Source of the DNA: Sulfurospirillaceae bacterium
Lineage (GTDB): Bacteria > Campylobacterota > Campylobacteria > Campylobacterales > Sulfurospirillaceae
DNA length: 64,000 nt
Assembly: GCA_028684065.1 (NCBI GenBank)
Contig: JAQUGO010000002.1
Coordinates: 186,001-250,000 of the forward strand
Reading direction: 5' to 3'
Positions within the stretch are counted from its first letter, which is position 1. The number at the start of each line of letters is the position of its first letter. This document shows, piece after piece, positions 56,797-64,000 of this stretch. A program made the position numbers and the translations under genes. The notes under the pieces are model-generated. The model did not search any database, was not told the DNA's origin, and worked only from the letters and a program-made list of their open reading frames with translations.

Positions 56797-58023
56797 CTAT
56801 CTGTCGATTTCGCCAAAGACGATATTACTATTTCCAATAATAGCAACAACATCTGCAAGGTATTCACCCACCAACATCTCTTGAAAAAAGCCCGTATGGA
56901 AGAAACTTGGTGCTCGTAGTTTTAAACGATATGGATACGGGTCACCTTGAGAATTGATGTAAAAACCAAGTTCACCTTTAGGTGATTCAGTTGCAACATA
57001 CACTTCGCCTACTGGAGGACGCATACCTTGTGTCACTAAAACAAAATGCTGCATCAACGAATAATTTTGTGTCATCACTTGCTCTTTAGGCGCAGAAATG
57101 TATTGAGGGGCATGAGCCATTATTTCTGGACTTGTTCCGGCATACATTGGCATAAGTTGTTTTAAAATACGGATACTTTGGCGCATCTCTTCCATGTGCA
57201 ATTTATACCTTCCATAACTATCACACGTGGTACTCACAGGCACATCAAATTCAACTTCATCATAGAGTTCATAAGGCTCTTCTTTACGAATATCCCATGC
57301 AATTCCTGAACCTCTAAGCATTGGACCACTCAAGCCCCAAGATTGAGCTTGTTCAGGTGTAACCCTGCCTACATTTTCCAAACGCATTTTCCAAATACGA
57401 TTTTGATCTAACAGACCTTCGTAATCGGCAATATCAATCGGTAAATGGTTAATAAATTTATTGAGTCTATCTAACCAGCCTGCTGGTAAATCTAAAGGAA
57501 CACCACCAATTCTAACAGAAGAGTGAGTCAATCGAGCTCCACAATAATCTTCAATCAAATCTAAGGCATACTCTCTTTCTCTAAACGCATACAAGAAAAT
57601 GGTCATTGCTCCAACGTCAAGTGCGTGACATGCCAACCAAAAAAGATGCGAAGTAATACGGTTCAGTTCTAAAAGCAACATGCGAATTACTTTAGCGCGA
57701 CGTGGCACTTCAAGGCCAATAAGCTTTTCTACCGCAAGTGCAAAACCATAGTTATTGGAAGTTGCAGCGATATAATCCATTCTATCCGTTGTTGGCAAAA
57801 ATTCATTATAAATCATATTTTCTGCCATTTTCTCCATACCACGGTGCAAATACCCAATATCTGGCGTTGCTTTGGTAACAATTTCACCATCGAGTTCTAA
57901 AATAAGGCGTAGTTGTCCGTGAGAGCTTGGATGTTGTGGTCCAAAGTTAACAATCATATGGTTGTCTTCTCGCTCGAAGACTAAGTTTTCAAAAAATGGT
58001 TTGAGTCTATTTACCTTTTGCAT
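56797..58023 (-). CDS. nuoD: NADH-quinone oxidoreductase subunit D
   Basis: The 49-kDa-type subunit that forms the quinone pocket with NuoB. The 408-residue protein has [20 protein letters not shown] with the quinone-site histidine, [14 protein letters not shown], and ends FGEIDR as expected of the family. It lies three bases after nuoC. Confidence 0.97.
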   Translation of the reverse strand: MQKVNRLKPFFENLVFEREDNHMIVNFGPQHPSSHGQLRLILELDGEIVTKATPDIGYLHRGMEKMAENMIYNEFLPTTDRMDYIAATSNNYGFALAVEKLIGLEVPRRAKVIRMLLLELNRITSHLFWLACHALDVGAMTIFLYAFREREYALDLIEDYCGARLTHSSVRIGGVPLDLPAGWLDRLNKFINHLPIDIADYEGLLDQNRIWKMRLENVGRVTPEQAQSWGLSGPMLRGSGIAWDIRKEEPYELYDEVEFDVPVSTTCDSYGRYKLHMEEMRQSIRILKQLMPMYAGTSPEIMAHAPQYISAPKEQVMTQNYSLMQHFVLVTQGMRPPVGEVYVATESPKGELGFYINSQGDPYPYRLKLRAPSFFHTGFFQEMLVGEYLADVVAIIGNSNIVFGEIDR

Positions 58024-58026
58024 GGC

Positions 58027-58827
58027 TTAAGGTCTCTCTTTCAAGAATTTCACATCTTCTTTTTTCAATTTTTTAACGATAAATACACCACCTTCTTCTT
58101 GGTAGTCTGTGGCTGTTTTCTCTTGACTTACAGGAGCCCCGAATGGCACTTCGTGATGAATGTGTGAGAAGCGATAGGTATCATCCACATCAATGCGAGC
58201 GGCATCTCTCTCTTCTGGTCCAATAATATCGCGATACTCTTTACCAAAAATTTTATCAATTTCATACCATTGCGCCGCTTCATCTCCATGTAAAGGATAC
58301 GTTTTACGTAATGGATGATCATACCAATCATCAGGCATCAAAATGCGTTTCATATAGTGATGCCCACTGATAATCACACCAAACATGTCATACATTTCAC
58401 GCTCTGCCCAATCAGCACTTTTATAAACACCTGTGACACTCTTCAAAGTCTCTTTTTCTTTGATAAAACATTTAATACGAAGGCGTTTACGTTTACTAGT
58501 AGAAAGCATCTGGTAAAAAATTTCAAACTCACCACGCTTTGCTAACCAATCAATGGCGCTGTGCTCGGATAAAAAGTTATAAGCTAATTCATCTCGAAGC
58601 GTTGTGAGTACATCAACATTATCAGTAGCATTAATATACACAACCATTTGGTCACGTTGAATATACGCTTCTTGTATCTCAAATTTTTCTTTGAGTATCG
58701 CTAAATCTTGTGCAAAAACAGCATCACTTTGCACATCAAATTTTGGCACTTGTGGGGCAACCCAAAATCTATCACTAAAATAGGGTTTTTTTTGTACGTT
58801 TTCTTTTTCTTTATACTGTCGCATCAT
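58027..58827 (-). CDS. nuoC: NADH-quinone oxidoreductase subunit C
   Basis: The 30-kDa-type subunit of the peripheral arm, 266 residues, separate from nuoD. The family signature [20 protein letters not shown] is followed by [19 protein letters not shown]. The N-terminal ~35 residues and the last ~45 are extensions beyond the core. The start overlaps the nuoB stop as ATGA. Confidence 0.95.
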   Translation of the reverse strand: MMRQYKEKENVQKKPYFSDRFWVAPQVPKFDVQSDAVFAQDLAILKEKFEIQEAYIQRDQMVVYINATDNVDVLTTLRDELAYNFLSEHSAIDWLAKRGEFEIFYQMLSTSKRKRLRIKCFIKEKETLKSVTGVYKSADWAEREMYDMFGVIISGHHYMKRILMPDDWYDHPLRKTYPLHGDEAAQWYEIDKIFGKEYRDIIGPEERDAARIDVDDTYRFSHIHHEVPFGAPVSQEKTATDYQEEGGVFIVKKLKKEDVKFLKERP

Positions 58828-59333
58828 ACCAACCTTTTTGGCTGAAGTTTATGAGAAGCACTTTCTGTTCGAATCTTCTTTTGGAGGAGCATCAACGCAT
58901 ATTGTAATGTTTCCGGACGAGGAGCACACCCTGGTAAATAAATATCTACAGGTATGATTCTATCGGCTCCTTGAACTGTAGCATAGGTATTAAACATACC
59001 GCCAGTATTGGCACAACTTCCCATACTAATAACCCATTTAGGCTCAGCCATTTGGTCATACAAACGTCGCATAAAAGGAGAGTGCTTTTTGGTAAGTGTC
59101 CCAGCAATAACAATGACGTCAGCTTGTCGTGGACTCGCTCTAAAAATGGTTCCAAATCGGTCAAAGTCGTAACGACTTGCACCGGTTGCCATCATCTCAA
59201 TGGCGCAACATGCTAAACCGTACGTAAGTGGCCAAAGTGAATTGCTTCTACCCCATTGTACCAGCTTATCAACGGTTGTTAAAGCAACAGGCAAACCTGC
59301 TTCTTGAAGATAATTTATCTTATGCTGTGCCAT
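58824..59333 (-). CDS. nuoB: NADH-quinone oxidoreductase subunit B
   Basis: NuoB carries cluster N2, the last iron-sulfur centre before quinone. Ligands are in [34 protein letters not shown] and [12 protein letters not shown] 59333 gives 169 residues and has AAAGGAG seven bases upstream; the in-frame codon at 59354 would lie before that site. It overlaps nuoA by 19 bases. Confidence 0.96.
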   Translation of the reverse strand: MAQHKINYLQEAGLPVALTTVDKLVQWGRSNSLWPLTYGLACCAIEMMATGASRYDFDRFGTIFRASPRQADVIVIAGTLTKKHSPFMRRLYDQMAEPKWVISMGSCANTGGMFNTYATVQGADRIIPVDIYLPGCAPRPETLQYALMLLQKKIRTESASHKLQPKRLV

Positions 59334-59704
59334 TCTAGTGCTCCTTTTTTCCATGCATATACAAATCCTATTGCAAGAACTAGTACAAATAAAATCATTT
59401 CTACCAATCCAAACATACCTAGCACTTTAAAATCTACTGCCCATGGAAACATAAAAATAATTTCCACATCAAACAAGATAAATAAAAGAGCAAAAAGATA
59501 AAAATGTGCCGATATTTTGTTGGGCTGTTTTGTTACCTCTGGACCACATTCATAAATGGTCAGTTTTAACTTCTCTGTATCCAATCGTGCCATTCTTCGA
59601 CTCACGATTCTGGCTAATGCAGCGATTCCATAAAAAACGCCTGCGCCAAAAAAGAGAAGAAAAAAAGCTCCAAAATAGGGGTGAGCAAAATCCATATGTG
59701 TCAT
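59315..59704 (-). CDS. nuoA: NADH-quinone oxidoreductase subunit A
   Basis: A 129-residue, three-helix membrane subunit next to the quinone site. [20 protein letters not shown] includes the conserved YECG loop, and [20 protein letters not shown] is diagnostic. It is the first gene of the 14-gene nuo operon (A-B-C-D-E'-F'-G-H-I-J-K-L-M-N). The ATG at 59704 has an AAGGA site seven bases upstream. Confidence 0.95.
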   Translation of the reverse strand: MTHMDFAHPYFGAFFLLFFGAGVFYGIAALARIVSRRMARLDTEKLKLTIYECGPEVTKQPNKISAHFYLFALLFILFDVEIIFMFPWAVDFKVLGMFGLVEMILFVLVLAIGFVYAWKKGALEWHSIR

Positions 59705-59733
59705 ACAGAATCCTTCAATATTTTTTCAAAACA

Positions 59734-59739
59734 AGTATA
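59734..59739 (-). promoter_or_regulatory. Probable -10 element of the nuo operon
   Basis: TATACT on the minus strand lies 29 bases before the nuoA ATG, within the 73-base gap after the AAA ATPase gene. It is the only good -10 candidate there. Confidence 0.5.
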
Positions 59740-59777
59740 GATAAAAGTTCATTTATAAACTCTTATATCTAATCGCT

Positions 59778-61520
59778 TTACGCTAAATGGTGCATAAAAC
59801 CAACGGATTTAGTATCTCCAAAAGCTCCTTTAGATTCTCTTTCAATGGCTATTTTAAAATCTTCTAACGTAAAAATCGGCTTTTCTTTTGTAGCAACTTT
59901 TAAAGCAGTATTTTTCAGAACCAATCGTATTTGTCCACCAGTTAACGGGAAATGGGCTAATGCTTCGCTATCAAAGCCTTTTTCATATGTAGCATTTTCA
60001 GGAAGTAATTTTTTCCAAAGTTCTAAACGCTGTTTAAAATCAGGTTTTTCAAAGGCTATTTTATAATCAAAACGCCTTGAAAATGCAGGGTCTATCGTTT
60101 CCAACAAGTTGGTTGTCGCTACTAAAAGCCCATCAAAACGCTCAATTTGCTCTAAAAAAATATTTTGCATTTGATTATGCATCTTATCCGCTCCCGAATT
60201 TGCATCGATGGAACGTGAACTTAAAAATTGATCAGCTTCATTTAAAAGCAAAAGTGGTTCACTTTTTGTTTTCTTACAAAGTTCTTTATAGGTATCGAAG
60301 ATATTGCGCACATTCTTTTCACTCTCACCAACATATTTGGAAAGAATCTTTGAACAATCAAAGCTTAACACACGCTTTTTCATTGACTTTGCCAACGAAA
60401 CAGCCGTCATCGTTTTACCAGTTCCAGGAGGGCCATAAAAAAGAATTTTTGCATCTATCCCACTGCGGCGCTCTTTAACACCCCATTCACGCAACAGTTT
60501 TACCACATTTTTATCGATTTGTTTTAAGAGGTTGTCTAATATTTCACGTGTTTTAGGATGCAAAATAACATCATCTAAACTCGTTTTGGGGTCAATCAAT
60601 TCAAATAATTCTTGCTCACCGATAAGCATATCGAGTTTGATTTTTTTGCTTTTTTTCTCTTTATTCGGATGCATAATTTTTTGTAAAAACTCTTCACTTA
60701 TAAAAAAACTACGTGTAACTCCTCCAAAAGTGCTAAGCATTTCATCATAATCAATAATTAAATTTTCGATAAGCTTCGAGCCTTCTTCGAGTAAAGAGCG
60801 GTTTTTGATTTTTTCATAATCGTCAAAACTAATTAAGCTAATAAGGGTATTCATATCACGCAGGCTTTCAAACTCACCCGCATACTCTTCTTTTAAGAGG
60901 GCTAAAAAAATCAACTGCTCTTTGGGACCCAATTCATTTTCTTTAAAAATACTCTCAACCACAATCTCGTTTTCAGTGACTTTAATACGCTCATTAATAC
61001 GACTTTCAAGTAATTGAAGTTTTGATTTAATGCGTCCAATACTGGGTGAATTATCTGTGGCATTGTGTTTGGCATGGCTTAGTTTTTGGTATAAGTCAAT
61101 GCGAAAAAATTGGTCTTTTAAATACTCTAGATGATCCTCATAGGAAGTAATTTCAGGCAGAATAACCTCAAGCGTTCCTTCTTCAAGAAGTTTTAAAAAA
61201 GCAGAGCTTAGTGTTACACTACTGTTAAGAAGTTCAAGATTAGAGATATCCACTGCTTTTGCATTTAAAAAGCTGTTTTGAACAATCCATCCCTGCTCAA
61301 TAATATCTTTTACAAGGGGAAGTTGCTCCAAATGCAAATAATTTTTATCACCAAAAAGTTTAATTAAGATATCAGATACATTCAAATCGACGGAACCCAA
61401 AACATATTCCTTAGTCATAACCTGCAATAGTTTTGCTTCTGCCGGTGAACATTTTAAATGTTCATAAATTTGGCATTTTTCAACAGTATTACTCTCTAAA
61501 AAATCTATCAAATATTGCAA
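59778..61520 (-). CDS. Stand-alone AAA ATPase of unknown role
   Basis: A 580-residue protein. The C-terminal third is an AAA domain: Walker A GPPGTGKT (363-370), pore segment KYVGES (395-400), Walker B LLLLNEAD (423-430) with Asn427 where Asp is usual, sensor ATTN and arginine finger SRRFD. The N-terminal ~300 residues are helical with no named domain; such regions often bind substrates. It resembles classical-AAA remodelling ATPases of unknown target. Start is TTG 61520 with AAGG upstream, and it has its own promoter and an upstream terminator. Confidence 0.82.
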   Translation of the reverse strand: MQYLIDFLESNTVEKCQIYEHLKCSPAEAKLLQVMTKEYVLGSVDLNVSDILIKLFGDKNYLHLEQLPLVKDIIEQGWIVQNSFLNAKAVDISNLELLNSSVTLSSAFLKLLEEGTLEVILPEITSYEDHLEYLKDQFFRIDLYQKLSHAKHNATDNSPSIGRIKSKLQLLESRINERIKVTENEIVVESIFKENELGPKEQLIFLALLKEEYAGEFESLRDMNTLISLISFDDYEKIKNRSLLEEGSKLIENLIIDYDEMLSTFGGVTRSFFISEEFLQKIMHPNKEKKSKKIKLDMLIGEQELFELIDPKTSLDDVILHPKTREILDNLLKQIDKNVVKLLREWGVKERRSGIDAKILFYGPPGTGKTMTAVSLAKSMKKRVLSFDCSKILSKYVGESEKNVRNIFDTYKELCKKTKSEPLLLLNEADQFLSSRSIDANSGADKMHNQMQNIFLEQIERFDGLLVATTNLLETIDPAFSRRFDYKIAFEKPDFKQRLELWKKLLPENATYEKGFDSEALAHFPLTGGQIRLVLKNTALKVATKEKPIFTLEDFKIAIERESKGAFGDTKSVGFMHHLA

Positions 61521-61549
61521 TTTTTACCTTTTTATAAAACGAGTCAGAA

Positions 61550-61555
61550 ATTATA
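61550..61555 (-). promoter_or_regulatory. Probable -10 element of the AAA ATPase gene
   Basis: A perfect TATAAT on the minus strand lies 29 bases before the TTG start. Confidence 0.55.
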
Positions 61556-61582
61556 GCACCATTATATAACAATTAAATGACG

Positions 61583-61610
61583 AAGGAGAGGCTTGTTTAA
61601 GCATCTCCTT
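61583..61610. terminator. Hairpin terminator after the acyl-CoA ligase gene
   Basis: AAGGAGAGGCTT (61583-61594) pairs with AAGCATCTCCTT (61599-61610): eleven of twelve pairs, loop GTTT. It lies between the ligase stop and the AAA ATPase promoter. The T-run is weak. Confidence 0.6.
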
Positions 61611-61625
61611 TATCTTCATAACGTT

Positions 61626-63188
61626 TTATTTATTTTTAAAAAGACCCTCTTTTACTTTATCTTTAAGGATACGTTTGAGCACTTTTCCCGTTGCATTTTT
61701 CGGTAATTCTTCTACAAAATAGATATGCTTTGGCAATTTAAAATTTGCAAGATGTTCTTTTAGATATTTCCTTATATCCATTTCTTGCAATACGGTACCC
61801 TCTGTAGGCTGGATAAATGCAAGCACATCTTCATCGTTAGTGGCATCTTTAATACCAATGACAGCAACGGCATCGATACCTTCATATTTATGAATAATTT
61901 CTTCAATTTCTCTTGGATAAATATTAATTCCTTTAGAGATAATTAAGTCTTTTTTTCTATCCACAAGATAAAGAAATCCATCATCGTCTTTTTTACCTAA
62001 ATCACCACTCAATAACCATCCATTAATGATGGTTTCATCCGTGGCATCTGGGCGATTAAGGTAGCCTTGCATGACACAATCACCTTTAATCATAATTTCA
62101 CCGACTTCGCCAGTCTTGACTTCCATCATCTCATCATTGACAATTTTAATGGCATATCCAGGCAAAGGTAATCCTACGGAGAGAGGCTTTTGTTTATCTA
62201 AACGATTCACGGAAACTGCGGGAGAACACTCACTTAAGCCATACCCTTCAAGGAGTTTAGCGTGTTTAAACTTCGCAGAAAAATCAATCAAGGATTGCTC
62301 ACTTAAAGGTGCACTCCCTGAAATAAAAATACGTACTTTGTTAAACCACATAAAATACCATGGAATTTTTGCTTTTAAAAGTGCCGTATAAAGTGTTGGA
62401 ACTCCTAAGAAAATCGTTACTTGCTTTAACAATGTTTGCTTTAAGACATTTGCAAAAGGGAAAACGGATTTAACAATGACAATGGAAGAAGAGGTTACCA
62501 TCGGCAATAACACCATAATTGAAAGTGTAAAGGAGTGAAACATGGGTAAAAAGACGATAAATCTATCTTTTTCAGTAATTTGAAAAGATTCTGATCCAGC
62601 AAAAGCATTAGAGAAAAAATTGCGGTAAGAGAGCATTGCCCCTTTAGGTTTACCCGTGGTCCCAGAAGTATATACAATACATGCCAAATCATCTAAAGAA
62701 GGCTGTTTTGCTAATTTCTCATACGTTTCTTGGGAAATGTCAATCTCTGTAAAACTATAATTATGCTCATCTAAATGCTCATATTTATCCGTCCATACAA
62801 TTTTTTCAACAGATGTACATGTATGCAAATCTTTTGTTTCACTGGCAAATGTCGCTGAACAAATCAGCATTTTAGCGCTGCAATCATTTAAAATATATTT
62901 AAATTCTTCTTTCTTTAAAAAAGTATTCAAAGGAATAGCAATAGCGCCTATTTTCGTAATACCAAATAAAGAAACTATAAATTCCTCAGAGTTGCCAACA
63001 ATCATGGCAACTCTATCTCCACTCTTAATACCACTAAATTCTAGAAATCGCGCAAAAGTATCAATGTTTTGTTTTAATTTAAGGTATGTGACCTTTCGCT
63101 CATCTATAAATAAAGCTGTCTTTTTAGGGCTATTTTTAGCATTTGCCTCAATAGCTTCATAAAAATTCTGATATTTATAGTCAATCAT
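61626..63188 (-). CDS. Long-chain acyl-CoA ligase-like AMP-forming enzyme
   Basis: A 520-residue adenylate-forming enzyme. It has the P-loop YTSGTTGKPKGAMLSYRN, the YGLSECSP motif, the SGDLGKKDDDGFLYLVDRK hinge and the C-terminal catalytic lysine in NATGKVLKRIL. These fit fatty acyl-CoA synthetases (FadD-like) that activate carboxylic acids with ATP and CoA. Chain length cannot be read from sequence. A FadL-type porin gene ends two bases upstream, strongly suggesting joint fatty-acid uptake and activation. Confidence 0.87.
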   Translation of the reverse strand: MIDYKYQNFYEAIEANAKNSPKKTALFIDERKVTYLKLKQNIDTFARFLEFSGIKSGDRVAMIVGNSEEFIVSLFGITKIGAIAIPLNTFLKKEEFKYILNDCSAKMLICSATFASETKDLHTCTSVEKIVWTDKYEHLDEHNYSFTEIDISQETYEKLAKQPSLDDLACIVYTSGTTGKPKGAMLSYRNFFSNAFAGSESFQITEKDRFIVFLPMFHSFTLSIMVLLPMVTSSSIVIVKSVFPFANVLKQTLLKQVTIFLGVPTLYTALLKAKIPWYFMWFNKVRIFISGSAPLSEQSLIDFSAKFKHAKLLEGYGLSECSPAVSVNRLDKQKPLSVGLPLPGYAIKIVNDEMMEVKTGEVGEIMIKGDCVMQGYLNRPDATDETIINGWLLSGDLGKKDDDGFLYLVDRKKDLIISKGINIYPREIEEIIHKYEGIDAVAVIGIKDATNDEDVLAFIQPTEGTVLQEMDIRKYLKEHLANFKLPKHIYFVEELPKNATGKVLKRILKDKVKEGLFKNK

Positions 63189-63190
63189 AT

Positions 63191-64000
63191 TTAGAACTTA
63201 TACTTAAATGATGCGGTCACAAGGTGAGCTGCTGAATCTGTAAAAGTCCCATGAATGCCTGTTGCAGGGTTTGCTTCATCCACTCTATTGTCAATACTTC
63301 TACTTTCTTTAGCATCGTATAAATATGCCAAGCCTATTGCCATTTGCTTATTTAGCTTATATTCAAATCCTATAGAATAGAGTTTGGCATCAGAATCGGG
63401 AAGCTCAAAACCTAATGTACTATCTGGAGTAGGTGTTTTGTCGATTGCAAAGCCAGCCATTAATTTTAAAGTATCACTGTATTGATGAGAGACGCCTATT
63501 CTATATGCGTTTGCATCTTTCCAATTTTTTGGCCTTGCCGCATCAAAATATGGTGCTAAACCACCGATAGATTGATCATAATTAAAATCTAAATTTTCAT
63601 AAGCAGACCAATATGTTCGTTCAAACACAAATTCGACCGTTGTTTTATCTATCGTATAAGCAGCCGCTAGCGCAAGTGATGCAGGAAGTGGTATGGTTAC
63701 ACTTGCTCCAATATTGTTAAAAACCTTAGTTGCTCCTGAATATAAATCAGCATTACCATCAACCGTTAAATCTACTTTCGAACGATATGTTGATGAGAGG
63801 GTTAGTTCTTTTATTGGTTTATAGCTAAGAGCTAAATTATAACCAAAATCTATAGAGTCTCCCGTAAGATCTCTACTGACTGCCGCCGTACTTTTGACAA
63901 CACCATCAGTATAAACACCTCTTAATCCAAAGCCCGCGGATAGTTGGTCATTAAAATGGTAGCTTGCCGTTGGGTTAACCTCTATAACTTTTAATGTAAA
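63191..64000 (-). CDS. FadL/OmpP1-family outer membrane porin, C-terminal part
   Basis: The gene enters from the right edge; 269 C-terminal residues are visible. Amphipathic beta strands alternate throughout, for example VIEVNPTASYHFNDQLSAGF, which is the conserved FadL NPTxxY/F region, and the chain ends HLVTASFKYKF with the terminal Phe of outer membrane barrels. FadL proteins carry long-chain fatty acids or other hydrophobic compounds across the outer membrane. A GTG at 63628 is in frame but internal. The acyl-CoA ligase follows directly. Confidence 0.85.
   Translation of the reverse strand, partial: FTLKVIEVNPTASYHFNDQLSAGFGLRGVYTDGVVKSTAAVSRDLTGDSIDFGYNLALSYKPIKELTLSSTYRSKVDLTVDGNADLYSGATKVFNNIGASVTIPLPASLALAAAYTIDKTTVEFVFERTYWSAYENLDFNYDQSIGGLAPYFDAARPKNWKDANAYRIGVSHQYSDTLKLMAGFAIDKTPTPDSTLGFELPDSDAKLYSIGFEYKLNKQMAIGLAYLYDAKESRSIDNRVDEANPATGIHGTFTDSAAHLVTASFKYKF

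Noticed and set aside
63191-63628. A separate 145-residue protein starting at GTG 63628
   Set aside because: The frame stays open to the window edge and upstream residues continue the FadL barrel pattern, so it is the tail of a larger gene.
1-64000. CRISPR arrays, insertion sequences, prophage, rRNA
   Set aside because: No regularly spaced repeats, transposase or integrase motifs, phage structural genes or rRNA sequence were seen.
1-64000. Riboswitches or leader attenuators
   Set aside because: The leaders of moeA, moaA, purF, ilvE, hom and carB are short and show no recognisable conserved riboswitch core or run of regulatory codons.

Overview
The window is a gene-dense, AT-rich bacterial chromosome segment from the Campylobacterota (Epsilonproteobacteria), most likely a Sulfurospirillum-like member of the Campylobacterales. 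The main evidence is a complex I operon in which nuoE and nuoF are replaced by two short genes typical of this phylum, followed by a pflA-type flagellar gene. Two further blocks match the gene order I recall from Campylobacter jejuni: fabZ-lpxA-clpX-mreB-mreC-carB, and trxB-trxA-yraN-hom-aminotransferase-two envelope proteins-rlmB-rsmI-rpmE-rsmE. No rRNA, CRISPR array, insertion sequence or prophage is visible, and no gene-free stretch exceeds 300 bases.

Layout. 1-3.5 kb: argC (cut by the window edge), greA and lpxB on the minus strand, then surE and tcdA on the plus strand. 3.5-6.1 kb: a small variable zone with a YSC84-like secreted protein, an unrecognised protein, a gene fragment and an EamA transporter, bounded by tRNA-Thr(CGT). 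6.1-15.3 kb: a minus-strand block holding a short TsaC-like gene, carB, mreC, mreB, clpX, lpxA, fabZ and queH. 15.4-24 kb: a large DUF748 envelope protein, a peroxiredoxin, an aldehyde dehydrogenase, and a plus-strand operon ilvE-SPFH-hisIE-two DUF2393 genes. 24-36.2 kb: a long minus-strand housekeeping block (radical SAM, purF, dapB, thioredoxin system, hom, aminotransferase, RodZ-like envelope protein, rRNA methylases, rpmE). 36.3-43.4 kb: a divergent moeA-like gene facing moaA, a PAS/chemoreceptor pair, two unrecognised genes, mqnP and miaA. 43.4-59.7 kb: pflA and the 14-gene nuo operon. 59.8-64 kb: a stand-alone AAA ATPase, then an acyl-CoA ligase and a FadL-type porin cut by the edge.

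Themes. Respiration is represented by complex I without an NADH-oxidising module, menaquinone biosynthesis and molybdenum cofactor genes. Envelope building is represented by lpxA, lpxB, fabZ, mreB, mreC, the RodZ-like protein and DUF748. tRNA and rRNA modification is unusually dense (tcdA, TsaC-like, queH, miaA, rlmB, rsmI, rsmE). The most notable observations are: a strongly over-represented 10-mer, ACATGTAAAG, used in two reading frames across unrelated genes; a NuoF-position protein that is a paralogue of the C-terminal half of NuoG; a likely leaderless or hairpin-controlled start at pflA; a MoeA with most active-site motifs altered; and a RodZ-like protein carrying five bacterial N-glycosylation sequons.
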